A stretch of 64,000 bases of DNA from positions 310,001 to 374,000 of the forward strand of contig NZ_AQYH01000006.1 in the NCBI RefSeq assembly GCF_000380505.1, given 5' to 3'. This document shows, piece by piece, positions 25,025 to 33,255 of this stretch. This stretch comes from Kaistia granuli DSM 23481 (GTDB lineage Bacteria; Pseudomonadota; Alphaproteobacteria; Rhizobiales; Kaistiaceae). The stretch's first letter is position 1; every line of letters starts with the position of its first letter. The notes below the pieces were generated by a model. It searched no databases and was not told the origin of the DNA. It saw only the letters and a program-made list of their open reading frames with translations. A program made the translations under genes and the position numbers.

Positions 25025-25949
25025 GGCGGCACGGCTGCCCAAGGGTTTCACCGCGCCGCCCGTGCCGCGCCGCAATCCGACGCGGCGACCGGACTGGCTG
25101 GTCGCCTACCTGTTCCTGGCGCCGGCGGCGGCGATCTTCGCCGCCTTCATCGCCTATCCCCTCGCCGACGGCGTCATGACGTCCTTCACCGACCAGGTGG
25201 TCGGGCGGGATGGCAGCTTCATCGGCTTCGCCAATTTCGCCAAGCTGCTCAGCGACCCGCACTTCCAGCGCGCCGCCGTCAACTCGCTGTTGCTGACGAC
25301 CGGCGTCGTCGCCGTGAAGCTGGTGATCGGGCTCGCCTGCGCCGTCCTGCTGGCACAGAAGATGCCGGCGCGCGGATTGGTGCGGGCGCTGGTCTTCCTG
25401 CCCTGGGCGGTGCCCGGCCTGATCGCCGGCCTGTCGTGGAAATGGATCTTCGACGAGCAGGCCGGCGTGCTCAGCTATCTGGTGCTGGCACTCGGGATCA
25501 CGGATCAGCCGGTCTACTGGCTGTCGGATCCAAGGATCGCGATGCTGTCGATCGGCGTTGCCATGGTGTGGCACGGCCTGCCGTTCTTCACCATGATGTT
25601 CCTGGCCGCGCTCACCGCCATTCCCGGTGACCTCAACGAAGCGGCGGCCATCGACGGCGCCGGGCCGATCCGCCGCTTCTTCGCCGTCACGCTGCCGCAG
25701 ATGAAGGAAGTCATCTTCGTCACGGTGATGCTGTCGGCGATCTGGACCTTCAACTCCTTCCACATGGTGTTCATCCTGACCGGCGGCGGCCCGGCGATGC
25801 GCACGCATATCCTGCCGACGCTCGCCTATGACTACGGCATCACGCAGAGCCAGCTTGGCCTCGGCGCCGCTGTCCTCGTCTCGGTGATCCCGGTGTTCTT
25901 CATCCTGATCGTGCTGCTGACCCGCCGCATGCTCGCGTCGAACAAGTAG
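25005..25949 (+). CDS. CUT1 sugar ABC transporter permease (MalF type)
   Basis: A 314-residue permease. After a 30-residue cytoplasmic tail rich in Arg and Pro, the first membrane segment is WLVAYLFLAPAAAIFAAFIA. The EAA loop reads EAAAIDGAGPIRRFFAVTLP and the MalF-type signature LTGGGPAMRTHILPT follows. GGAGGG six bases upstream supports the ATG at 25005. It is the first clear gene of an operon with a second permease, a binding protein and an RraA-like gene. There is no ATPase gene in this operon. The divergent IclR gene at 23983 probably controls it. Confidence 0.9.
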   Translation: MQTAAAEAARLPKGFTAPPVPRRNPTRRPDWLVAYLFLAPAAAIFAAFIAYPLADGVMTSFTDQVVGRDGSFIGFANFAKLLSDPHFQRAAVNSLLLTTGVVAVKLVIGLACAVLLAQKMPARGLVRALVFLPWAVPGLIAGLSWKWIFDEQAGVLSYLVLALGITDQPVYWLSDPRIAMLSIGVAMVWHGLPFFTMMFLAALTAIPGDLNEAAAIDGAGPIRRFFAVTLPQMKEVIFVTVMLSAIWTFNSFHMVFILTGGGPAMRTHILPTLAYDYGITQSQLGLGAAVLVSVIPVFFILIVLLTRRMLASNK

Positions 25950-25958
25950 GAGCCGAAG

Positions 25959-26801
25959 ATGGTCAAGAGCTCTTCCGAGTTGATCGTCGGCCGCGTCGTC
26001 ACGACGATCGGCGTCATCGTCGCCCTGTTCTGGTCGCTGGCGCCGATCTACTGGATCGTCGTCACCTCGCTGAAGACGTCGCGCGAGATCTACGCCGTGC
26101 CGCCGACGCTGCTGCCGGCGCGCCCGACGCTCGCGAATTTCGCCACGGCGCTGTTCAACTCGAAATTCCCGCAATTCGTGCTGAACAGCGCCACCGTCGC
26201 CATTGCTGTGACGGTAATCTCGGCGGTGGTGGGCGGGCTCGCCGCCTATCCGATCGCGCGGATGCAGTTCAAGGGCCGGGGCGTCGCGGCGCGTGCGATC
26301 GTCATGGCCTATCTGCTGCCGCCGTCGCTGCTGTTCATCCCGCTGTTCCTGGTGCTGCAGAACCTCGGCCTGATCAACACCAAGACCGGCCTGGTGCTCG
26401 CCTATCTGACCTTCACGGTACCGTTCTGCACCTGGATGCTGATCGGTTATTTCCGCACCATCCCGAAGGAACTGGACGAGGCGGCGACGGTCGACGGGGC
26501 GACGCGCCTGCAGACCCTGCTGAAGGTGATCCTGCCGATCGCCAAGCCCGGCCTCGCCGTGGTGGCGCTGTTCGCCTTCACCCACGCCTGGAACGAGTTC
26601 CTGTACGCACTGGTGTTCGTCCATTCCAACGACACCAAGACGTTCACCGCCGGCCTGACCGGCCTGATCATGGGCGACACCTTCATCTGGGGCCAGCTGA
26701 TGGCGAGCTCCGTCATCGCGATCGTGCCGATCCTGATCATCTACATCGGCGCGCAGCGCTACATCGTCGAAGGCCTCGCGGCGGGAAGCGTCAAGGGATA
26801 G
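25959..26801 (+). CDS. CUT1 sugar ABC transporter permease (MalG type)
   Basis: A 280-residue permease with a first membrane segment near residues 11-32 (TTIGVIVALFWSLAPIYWIVV). The EAA loop reads DEAATVDGATRLQTLLKVIL and the C-terminus ends YIVEGLAAGSVKG, as in MalG-like proteins. It starts nine bases after the 25005 gene, with AGGAG-like sequence (GTAGGAGCC) before the ATG. It pairs with the 25005 product to form the channel for the receptor at 26848. Confidence 0.9.
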   Translation: MVKSSSELIVGRVVTTIGVIVALFWSLAPIYWIVVTSLKTSREIYAVPPTLLPARPTLANFATALFNSKFPQFVLNSATVAIAVTVISAVVGGLAAYPIARMQFKGRGVAARAIVMAYLLPPSLLFIPLFLVLQNLGLINTKTGLVLAYLTFTVPFCTWMLIGYFRTIPKELDEAATVDGATRLQTLLKVILPIAKPGLAVVALFAFTHAWNEFLYALVFVHSNDTKTFTAGLTGLIMGDTFIWGQLMASSVIAIVPILIIYIGAQRYIVEGLAAGSVKG

Positions 26802-26847
26802 CGCCCGCCCGAAAACGAACTGCAACAAATAAGAGGAGGAGGAAACC

Positions 26848-28125
26848 ATGAAGAAACTCGCCATGACCCTGCTGGTCTCGGCAGCGACCCTGCTGCCGTT
26901 CACCGCGCAGGCCGCCGATCTGACGATCTGGGGATTGCAGGCCTTCAACCAGCAGGCCGACGACCTGATCACCGAAATGGCCACGCAGTTCGGCAAGGAG
27001 CGGGGCATCGACGTCGAATATGTCGTCGTCCCCGGCAATGCGATGACCGAGCGCCTCGCCGCGGCCCTGCAGGCCGGCGCGCCGCCGGACGTGTTCATGC
27101 AGGTCGGCCCGCAGGCGCAGTACTACGCCAAGCTCGGCGTCACCTTGCCGCTCGACGACATCCTGGCCACCATGCGGGCCGTGCCGGGCGGCATCTACGA
27201 AAGCACCGTTTCGCAGGTCATGTATGACGGCAAGGCGCACGCGCTGCCGCTCGAGGTCGACATCGTGCCGATGTTCGCCCGCACCGACCTGCTCAAAGAC
27301 GTCGGCATGGAAGTGCCGAAGACGTGGGCGGACCTGCGTACGGCATCGCAGGCGATCCTCAAGGCCAACCCGGGCATCACGCCGTTCGGCATGACACTCT
27401 CCTCGGCCAACGACGCCGAGTCCTTCTCCCGCATGGTCGTCTTGTCCTTCGGCGGCGAGATGTTCGACAAGACCGGCAAGACTATCACCTGGAACTCTCC
27501 GGAGACGGTCGCCGCCTACCAGTACATCGCCGACATGTTCGCCGAGGGCACCATCCCGCGCTCGACGCTGACCTGGGACGACGCCGGCAACAACACCGCC
27601 TACCAGACGGGCCGCACCGCCTTCACCATCAACCCGCCCAGCATCTACCAGTGGATGACGCAGAACGACCCCGATCTGCTCGCCGACACGGCGATGATCC
27701 CGATCCCGGTCGGCCCCGGCGAAAAGGGCCGCTCGGCCAATCTGATCTCGTCCTTCTCCTGGCTGGTCAGCAAGGACACCAAGCGTCCCGACGACGCCAA
27801 GGCGTGGCTGAACCACTTCTTCGAGCCGGCGCGCTACGAGGAAATCATCGCCACGGTTGGCGGTCGCTGGCTGCCGATCTACCCGGCGCAGACCCAGTCG
27901 ATGCCGCTGTTCAAGGACACGCCGGCCTTCGCCAATTTCGACGAGATGGCCCGCAACGGCCTGGTCGACGGCCATGCCGGCCCGCCGTCGGCGACGGCCG
28001 CGGCGATCTTCAACGCCAAGATCGTCACCCAGTCGCTGCAGCGCATGCTGGTCGACGGCGAGCCGGCCGACAAGGCGGTCGCCTGGGCCCAGGCCGAGAT
28101 GGAACGCGTCGCTTCTGCGCAGTGA
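26848..28125 (+). CDS. CUT1 sugar ABC transporter substrate-binding protein
   Basis: A 425-residue family-1 receptor. The signal peptide is clear (MKKLAMTLLVSAATLLPFTA, cut near AQA before ADLTIWGLQ). GAGGAGGAAACC precedes the ATG. The mature part contains AYQTGRTAFTINPPSIYQW and GRSANLISSFSWLVSK, usual for CUT1 receptors. The order permease-permease-receptor differs from the receptor-first order of the other two CUT1 systems here. A strong hairpin (28132-28157) follows before the RraA-like gene. The cargo is unknown; the adjacent RraA-like enzyme suggests a carboxylated compound. Confidence 0.9.
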   Translation: MKKLAMTLLVSAATLLPFTAQAADLTIWGLQAFNQQADDLITEMATQFGKERGIDVEYVVVPGNAMTERLAAALQAGAPPDVFMQVGPQAQYYAKLGVTLPLDDILATMRAVPGGIYESTVSQVMYDGKAHALPLEVDIVPMFARTDLLKDVGMEVPKTWADLRTASQAILKANPGITPFGMTLSSANDAESFSRMVVLSFGGEMFDKTGKTITWNSPETVAAYQYIADMFAEGTIPRSTLTWDDAGNNTAYQTGRTAFTINPPSIYQWMTQNDPDLLADTAMIPIPVGPGEKGRSANLISSFSWLVSKDTKRPDDAKAWLNHFFEPARYEEIIATVGGRWLPIYPAQTQSMPLFKDTPAFANFDEMARNGLVDGHAGPPSATAAAIFNAKIVTQSLQRMLVDGEPADKAVAWAQAEMERVASAQ

Positions 28126-28131
28126 GGCAAG

Positions 28132-28157
28132 GTCCGGCCCGGACGACCGGGCCGGAC
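28132..28157 (+). other. Intercistronic hairpin after the binding-protein gene
   Basis: An 11-bp perfect stem (GTCCGGCCCGG at 28132-28142, its complement at 28147-28157) with loop ACGA, starting seven bases after the stop. Only TT follows the stem, so termination would be partial at most. Confidence 0.6.
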
Positions 28158-28215
28158 TTCCAGCCGCGCACAGGCTCCCCTCCCCGCGCCAGAGGGCGCA
28201 TGATGGAACGACAAG

Positions 28216-28980
28216 ATGACGAACGTACCCGACATCCAGAGACCGCCCCGCGCCCTGGTCGATGCCCTCGCCAAGGTCGGCACCGCGACCGCGGCGGGCG
28301 AACTGCACCTGATGGGCCTGCGCGACACGCAGATCCGCGGCCCGGTGCCTCATACCAAGGGCCGCAGCATCGCCGGCCCGGCGCTGACGCTGCAGTTCAT
28401 GCCGAAGCGCGAGGATGTCTACGGCGCCAGCGAATATGACGACCCGGAAAAGCAGCTGCACCGCCACGTTCTCTACAATGCCCAGGCCGGCGACGTCGTC
28501 GTGGTCGACGCGCGCGGCGACATGGCGAGCGGCGTGTTCGGCGAGATGATGCTGACCTATTTCGCCGGTCGCGGCGGCGCCGGCGTCATCATCGACGGCT
28601 GCATCCGCGATTGCAGCGAGGCGATGAAGCTCGACCTTGGCTACTGGATCCGCGGTGGAACGCCGAATTTCCACACCCAGACCAACCTGATGCCGTTCGG
28701 CGTCAATGTGCCGATCGCCTGCGGCGACGCCTTCGTGATGCCTGGCGACATCATCCTCGCCGACGATGACGGCGTCGTCGTCGTGCCGATCGCCATGGCG
28801 GAAGAATTGCTGGCGCGCGCCAGCAAGCACACGGAATGGGAAGAGTTCTCGAAGCTGAAGCTCTCCCAGGGCGCCGATCTGCGCAAATACTATCCGCTGT
28901 CGGCCGCCGCCGAGGAGGAATACCAGGCCTGGCGGCGTGACCAGGATGCGAAGGCGGCACGCCCCGGCGTGCCCGCCTGA
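28216..28980 (+). CDS. RraA-family protein, probable class II 2-keto-acid aldolase (paralogue of 23171)
   Basis: A 254-residue RraA-fold protein that shares long blocks with the 23171 product, including GPALTLQFMPKRED, DPEKQLHRHVLY, GDVVVVDARGDM and GRGGAG followed by IDGCIRD. The Arg-Asp at the end of that block matches the catalytic and metal site of HMG-type aldolases. An ATG at 28216 fits the paralogue's start (MTNVPDIQRPPRAL compared with MTTSKDIKRPPKSQ). It ends the second CUT1 operon just as its paralogue ends the first, so the two operons look like copies of one module that have diverged. Lyase or decarboxylase activity is inferred from the family only. Confidence 0.82.
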   Translation: MTNVPDIQRPPRALVDALAKVGTATAAGELHLMGLRDTQIRGPVPHTKGRSIAGPALTLQFMPKREDVYGASEYDDPEKQLHRHVLYNAQAGDVVVVDARGDMASGVFGEMMLTYFAGRGGAGVIIDGCIRDCSEAMKLDLGYWIRGGTPNFHTQTNLMPFGVNVPIACGDAFVMPGDIILADDDGVVVVPIAMAEELLARASKHTEWEEFSKLKLSQGADLRKYYPLSAAAEEEYQAWRRDQDAKAARPGVPA

Positions 28981-28984
28981 CGCC

Positions 28985-29003
28985 CGCCGGTCCCAGACCG
29001 GCG
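28985..29003 (+). other. Small hairpin just after the RraA-like gene
   Basis: An 8-bp perfect stem CGCCGGTC / GACCGGCG with a three-base loop, four bases after the stop. It precedes the stronger hairpin at 29010-29052. Confidence 0.45.
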
Positions 29004-29009
29004 CGTTGC

Positions 29010-29052
29010 TCGGCAAGGCGGCGAGTTCATCCCTCCCTCGCCGCCTTGCCGA
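29010..29052. terminator. Strong hairpin between convergent operons
   Basis: A 16-bp perfect stem (TCGGCAAGGCGGCGAG at 29010-29025 with its complement at 29037-29052) and an 11-base loop. It sits between the end of the 25005-28980 operon and the convergent aldo/keto reductase gene. It is the longest perfect stem I found in the window and is probably a bidirectional terminator, although the T-run is short and interrupted. Confidence 0.65.
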
Positions 29053-29141
29053 CAATCTCTTCCCAAGTCGATCACGTCTCCAAGACGAAAATCGAGAGCC
29101 GCCGCTTCGCAACCGCACGGCGGCTCCGGAGCGCGGGAAAC

Positions 29142-30128
29142 CTACCAGCGCTGGTGGACGTGCGGCTTGATCAGCCGGTCGTAGATCTCGGAGATCCGGG
29201 CCAGCGTCTCGGGCGCGATGGCCCCTGCATCGCTCGCGGCCGCGTTCGACTGTGCCTGCGCCTCGTTGCGCGCGCCCGGGATCACCACCGACACGGCCGG
29301 CTGCTGCAGGATCCAGCGCAGCGCGAAGGTCGACATCGCCATCCCCGCCGGCAGCAACGGCCGCAACTCCTCGACCGCCGCGAGCGCCACGTCGAACGGC
29401 ACGCCGGCGAAGGTCTCGCCAACGTCGAACGCCTCGCCGTGACGGTTGAAGTTGCGGTGATCATCGGCCTTGAACGCCGTGTCGCGGGTGATCTTGCCGG
29501 AGAGCAGGCCCGAGGCGAGCGGCACGCGGACGATGACGCCGATATTCTTCTTGATGGCCTCGGCGAAGAACAGGTCCTGCGGGCGCTGGCGGAAGATGTT
29601 GTAGATGATCTGGACGGTGGCGACGTTCGGATACTCGATCGCCTTCAGCGCTTCTTCGACCTTCTCGACCGAGACGCCGTAGTGGCGCATCTTGCCCTTG
29701 GCGACGAGGGCGTCGAGTTCCCCAAAGAAATCCGGACGGTAATAGACATCGGTCGGCGGACAATGCAGCTGGACGAGGTCGAGCGTCTCGACCTGCAGAT
29801 TCCTAAGGCTACGATCGAGGAAGGCCTCGATATTGGCGCCGGTATAGCCGTCGGCGACGTGCGGGCTGAGCCGCCGTCCGGCCTTGGTGGCAACGAACGG
29901 GCGGACGCCGCCGCGCTCTTTCAGCACCTCGGCGATGATCTTTTCCGAACGACCGTCACCATAGACGTCGGCGGTGTCGATGAAGGTCACGCCGGCATCG
30001 AGCGCGGCGTTCAGCGCTTTCTTGCCATCCGCCTCGCTGACGTCGCCCCAGGAGCCTCCGATCTGCCAGGCGCCGAAGCCGATTTCCGATATCGAGGCGC
30101 CCGTGCGCCCCAGCTGACGGTTCTTCAT
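29142..30128 (-). CDS. Aldo/keto reductase
   Basis: A 328-residue NAD(P)H-dependent oxidoreductase of the AKR family. The catalytic tetrad can be read from TADVYGDG (Asp, Tyr), FVATKAGRR (Lys) and VQLHCPP (His). The C-terminal VVIPGARNEAQAQSNAAAS is the usual cofactor-phosphate loop. It could reduce an aldehyde or oxidise a sugar to a lactone, as for L-fucose or galactose dehydrogenases of the family. It lies 224 bases downstream of the amino-acid-type ABC operon on the same strand; the gap contains two hairpins, so it may be separately transcribed. The link with the pentonate genes at 34329 is by proximity only. Confidence 0.88.
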   Translation of the reverse strand: MKNRQLGRTGASISEIGFGAWQIGGSWGDVSEADGKKALNAALDAGVTFIDTADVYGDGRSEKIIAEVLKERGGVRPFVATKAGRRLSPHVADGYTGANIEAFLDRSLRNLQVETLDLVQLHCPPTDVYYRPDFFGELDALVAKGKMRHYGVSVEKVEEALKAIEYPNVATVQIIYNIFRQRPQDLFFAEAIKKNIGVIVRVPLASGLLSGKITRDTAFKADDHRNFNRHGEAFDVGETFAGVPFDVALAAVEELRPLLPAGMAMSTFALRWILQQPAVSVVIPGARNEAQAQSNAAASDAGAIAPETLARISEIYDRLIKPHVHQRW

Positions 30129-30207
30129 GTCTTGCTCTTTCTTCGTGTTCCGCGCGGCGAGCGCCGCCTCTCCCTCAGCGCATCGAAAGCCGGGCGGCTT
30201 CCGCGGG

Positions 30208-30231
30208 CCGGCCGCCGGGGAAGGCGGCCGG
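30208..30231 (-). other. Hairpin in the 30129-30352 gap
   Basis: A 9-bp perfect stem CCGGCCGCC (30208-30216) and GGCGGCCGG (30223-30231) with a six-base loop. With the hairpin at 30322-30344 it separates the ABC operon from the aldo/keto reductase gene. I see no gene or other signal in the rest of this 224-base gap. Confidence 0.45.
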
Positions 30232-30321
30232 ACGGCGCGCGCCTACCCTTGCGCGACTTGCACCAGGAAGCAAATGCAATGCAGGCCGGCGGGAGCAGGC
30301 CTGCAAGGACATTGTGCGGAA

Positions 30322-30344
30322 CGCCGCCGTGCGGGAAGGCGGCG
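30322..30344 (-). other. Hairpin just after the family-3 binding-protein gene
   Basis: A 7-bp stem CGCCGCC (30322-30328) and GGCGGCG (30338-30344) with a nine-base loop, eight bases past the stop on the minus strand. Confidence 0.45.
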
Positions 30345-30352
30345 GCAGCCGA

Positions 30353-31213
30353 TCAGTTCTTGACCGGGAAGAACCAGAGATTGCGGTCGGTGTAACCGAA
30401 CTCCTTGATGATGGCCGACATCGTGCCGTCGGCCCGGATTTCGGCGAGCGCGCGCGAGATCGCGCTGTTCAGATCGACATCCTCCTTGCGCAGCGCGTAG
30501 CGGGCATAGCCGTATTCTTCCGGCAGCGGCTCGTAATCGGCAACCAGCTCCATGGCGGCGTCGGGATGCTTCTTCAGGAACTGGCCGACCTTGATGTCAT
30601 CCTCCATGCCGACGTCGAGGCGACCGGCGATGATGTCGGAGAACTCGGCCTCGTTGCTGGTGTAAAGCTTGAGTTCCTTCAGATCGGTCCGCTTCTCGAG
30701 CAGGCCGTGATTGACCGAACCGCGCAGCGTGCCGACCGTCTTGCCGGCGAAATCGTCCCAGCTGTGGATGTTGAGCGGATTGCCCTTCGCCACCGTGACA
30801 CCCGAGCCGTACCAGTAGGACGGGCCGGTGAAGGCCAGCACCTTCAGGCGCTTCTCGTTCTCGTGCAGATTGTCGACGATGACGTCGCCCCGGTTCGAAA
30901 GCAGCGTCGGCACCATGGCGTCGAAGGGGATCAGCGACCAGGTGACCTTGTCGATGCCGAGGCGCTTGGTGATCTCGCGGAAGATGCGGACGTCGGTGCC
31001 GTCATATTCCTTCGTCTTCTCGTCCTGGAACGTGTTCGGCGGATCGGCGGCGATCAACAGGGTGATGCCATTGTCGATCGCGCGCTGATAGGAACCGTCG
31101 CCGCCATGATAGGTGGCATTGCCGACGCCGATGTCGCCGGCCATGGCGACGGAACCCGTCATCATGCCGGCCACGACGGAGGCGAGAACCAAGCCCTTGA
31201 ATTTCACTGCCAT
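30353..31213 (-). CDS. Amino-acid-type ABC transporter substrate-binding protein (family 3)
   Basis: A 286-residue SBP_bac_3 receptor. The signal peptide (basic MAVKFKG, then LVLASVVAGMMTG) probably ends at AMA before GDIGVG. The mature part has ITLLIAADPPNTFQDEK and DGTDVRIFREITKRLG, then GKTVGTLRGSVNHGLLEK. It is the last gene of an operon with a single permease (32029) and an ATPase (31244), the standard set for polar amino-acid importers. An operator-like element upstream of the operon (32878-32912) also occurs upstream of the pentonate operon at 34329, so the cargo may be related to that pathway rather than a common amino acid. Confidence 0.88.
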   Translation of the reverse strand: MAVKFKGLVLASVVAGMMTGSVAMAGDIGVGNATYHGGDGSYQRAIDNGITLLIAADPPNTFQDEKTKEYDGTDVRIFREITKRLGIDKVTWSLIPFDAMVPTLLSNRGDVIVDNLHENEKRLKVLAFTGPSYWYGSGVTVAKGNPLNIHSWDDFAGKTVGTLRGSVNHGLLEKRTDLKELKLYTSNEAEFSDIIAGRLDVGMEDDIKVGQFLKKHPDAAMELVADYEPLPEEYGYARYALRKEDVDLNSAISRALAEIRADGTMSAIIKEFGYTDRNLWFFPVKN

Positions 31214-31243
31214 ATCCCCTCGTTGTTATTGATTGAGCAGCGT

Positions 31244-32032
31244 CTATCGACTGGGCGCTGCGCCCATTTCCCTGTTCCGTTCCAGAACGGATCGAAGAAA
31301 ATCCTGGGTCCGCTCCTGCTTGGGGGCGGAGAAGAGCTCGTGCGGTTTGCCGGTCTCGACGATGCGGCCATCGGCCATGAAGACGACCCGGTCCGAGACG
31401 TCGCGGGCAAAGCCCATCTCATGCGTGACGACCACCATGGTCATGCCCTCGTCGGCCAGCGCCCGCATCACGCGCAGCACCTCGCCGACCAGCTCCGGAT
31501 CGAGCGCCGAGGTGACCTCGTCGAACAGGATCGCCTTCGGCCGCATCGCCAGCGCGCGGGCAATGGCGACACGCTGCTGCTGGCCGCCGGAGAGTTCGTG
31601 CGGATAGGCCTGCGCCTTCTGCGACAGGCCGACCTTCTCCAGCAGCGCCATCGCGATGTCGGTCGCCTCGCCGCGGGAACGGCCGAGGACATGGACCGGC
31701 GCGACCGTGATGTTCTCCGTGACGGTCAGATGTGGGAACAGGTTGAACGACTGGAACACCATGCCGACCTTGGCGCGGATCGCCTCGATCTGCTTCTCGC
31801 TGTCGACGATGAGCTTGCCGTCCTTCTCGTAGCGATAGACCGGCTGACCCTCGATCGAGATCGTACCGCTGCTGATGTCTTCCATGTTGTTGATGCAGCG
31901 CAGCATGGTCGACTTGCCGGAGCCGGACGGGCCGATGACGCAGACCACTTCCGCCCTATCGACGGTCAGCGAGACGTCCTTGAGGACGTGGTGCGAGCCG
32001 AAGCTCTTGTTGATGCTTTCGAGGCGGATCAT
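31244..32032 (-). CDS. Amino-acid-type ABC transporter ATPase (GlnQ type)
   Basis: A 262-residue ATPase with Walker [11 protein letters not shown]-loop [14 protein letters not shown], signature LSGGQQQ, Walker [16 protein letters not shown] and H-loop [13 protein letters not shown]. There is no C-terminal TOBE domain, as expected for polar amino-acid transporters. The ATG at 32032 overlaps the permease stop by four bases, and the receptor gene begins 30 bases past its end. It energises the 32029 permease. Confidence 0.92.
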   Translation of the reverse strand: MIRLESINKSFGSHHVLKDVSLTVDRAEVVCVIGPSGSGKSTMLRCINNMEDISSGTISIEGQPVYRYEKDGKLIVDSEKQIEAIRAKVGMVFQSFNLFPHLTVTENITVAPVHVLGRSRGEATDIAMALLEKVGLSQKAQAYPHELSGGQQQRVAIARALAMRPKAILFDEVTSALDPELVGEVLRVMRALADEGMTMVVVTHEMGFARDVSDRVVFMADGRIVETGKPHELFSAPKQERTQDFLRSVLERNREMGAAPSR

Positions 32033-32778
32033 GACTTGGTCGTCCCTTCGACGGCTTCAGTCCCCGCGACGGGAGCGACATCGGACACCACGACGGGCGG
32101 ACGCCGGGCGCCGATCGCCATCCGCTTCTCCAGCCAGCGCACCAGCAGCGCCGCCGGATAGGAGAAGAACAGGTAGATCGCCCCGATGATGGTGAAGACG
32201 GTGAAATACTGGAAATTCGTCGACGAGATGATCTGACCGGTGAAGATCAGCTCGCGGACCGTGACGATCGACACCAGCGACGTGTCCTTGAACAACGAGA
32301 TGCAATAATTGCCGAGCGGCGGCACGACGACACGAATGGCCTGCGGCAGGATAATCAGGCGCAACATCTTCCGACGCGACATTCCGAGCGCCTTGGCGGC
32401 CTCGACCTGGCCGTGCGGGATGGCGACGATGCCGGCGCGATACACCTCGGCCAGATAGGCGGAGTAGTTGATCGACAGGCCGATGACGCCGGCCATGAAC
32501 GGATCGAAGCGGATGCCGAAGGCCGGCAGCACGAAGTAGATGTAAAAGAGCTGCAGCAGGCACGGCGTTCCGCGCACCACCTCGATATAGAACGAGGCAG
32601 CGATCCGAAGAATTCGCGAGCGGCCGATCTTTGCCAGGGCCAGCAGAAGCCCGAGCGGCAGCGCAATCAACATCACGCAGAAGGTCAACTGCAAGCTGAT
32701 CGCGGCGCCGCGCATCAGATCGGGGAAATAGTCACCGATGCCTTCGAAATTGAACAGATTGATGAATGTCGTCAGCAC
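32029..32778 (-). CDS. Amino-acid-type ABC transporter permease
   Basis: A 249-residue permease of the HisMQ/GlnP type. Membrane segments include [20 protein letters not shown] and the [20 protein letters not shown] region, whose RGTP is the family hallmark. The EAA loop is [20 protein letters not shown]. It is the first gene of its operon. Only one permease gene is present, so it probably forms a homodimer. The 477-base region upstream holds a two-part IclR-type operator (32878-32912). Confidence 0.9.
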   Translation of the reverse strand: MLTTFINLFNFEGIGDYFPDLMRGAAISLQLTFCVMLIALPLGLLLALAKIGRSRILRIAASFYIEVVRGTPCLLQLFYIYFVLPAFGIRFDPFMAGVIGLSINYSAYLAEVYRAGIVAIPHGQVEAAKALGMSRRKMLRLIILPQAIRVVVPPLGNYCISLFKDTSLVSIVTVRELIFTGQIISSTNFQYFTVFTIIGAIYLFFSYPAALLVRWLEKRMAIGARRPPVVVSDVAPVAGTEAVEGTTKS

Positions 32779-32877
32779 GGGACGCCTTCCGGATCCGGGA
32801 AAGATGCACAGCTTGTTCTTCGGGCAAGCCGGCTCCCTCGGCGCCCCGCGAGAAGCTCCGTCTGGATCCGACTTTTA

Positions 32878-32912
32878 TTCTGTAATGCAGAACAGTGTTC
32901 TGTAATTCAATG
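32878..32912. promoter_or_regulatory. Candidate IclR operator upstream of the amino-acid-type ABC operon
   Basis: A 15-bp palindrome with arms TTCTG and CAGAA (32878-32892) is followed by a second TTCTGTAAT copy exactly 20 bases later (32898-32906). The 26-base element starting at 32881 matches 21 of 26 positions in the site at 34280 upstream of the pentonate operon. Both probably bind the IclR regulator encoded at 33256-34080. Confidence 0.6.
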
Positions 32913-33255
32913 CTAGGTTCGCAGAAGACGAATGTCAACGCGCCATTTTCCTGCACGGAAGGTCGAGGCAAACAACGTTGGGCGGCGGGATATATAGTTC
33001 GGACACCTGCTTTAAAACTCGGCAGGCAGCCTCGGAAACCGGCAGGCGCAAGCAACCCGCGCCGCGAGCCCGAAAGCCCAGCGGATACGCACGTAACGAC
33101 AGGAAGCGACCGCCAGCAGCGGTGTGGGCACACGCGCTGAGACGAAAAGCGGCGTCGACCGGCTCGGAGCACTCCGAACCGGAAGCCACGACCGCCACGC
33201 CCTGCCCAGTCCTTCGGCACGGTCCGCGTGTGACCGGTCGATCGGAAGAATTCGG
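32913..33255. other. Gap without a recognised gene
   Basis: About 340 bases between the operator at 32878-32912 and the end of the IclR gene. Short open frames occur on both strands, but none has a good ribosome site, codon pattern or recognisable protein. I see no tRNA-like or riboswitch-like structure. It may hold the 3' end of the regulator transcript and the promoter of the ABC operon. Confidence 0.4.

Noticed and set aside
26791-29118. 775-codon minus-strand open frame opposite the binding protein and RraA-like gene
   Set aside because: Composition typical of a reverse-strand shadow; the plus-strand genes have signal peptides, ribosome sites and family blocks.
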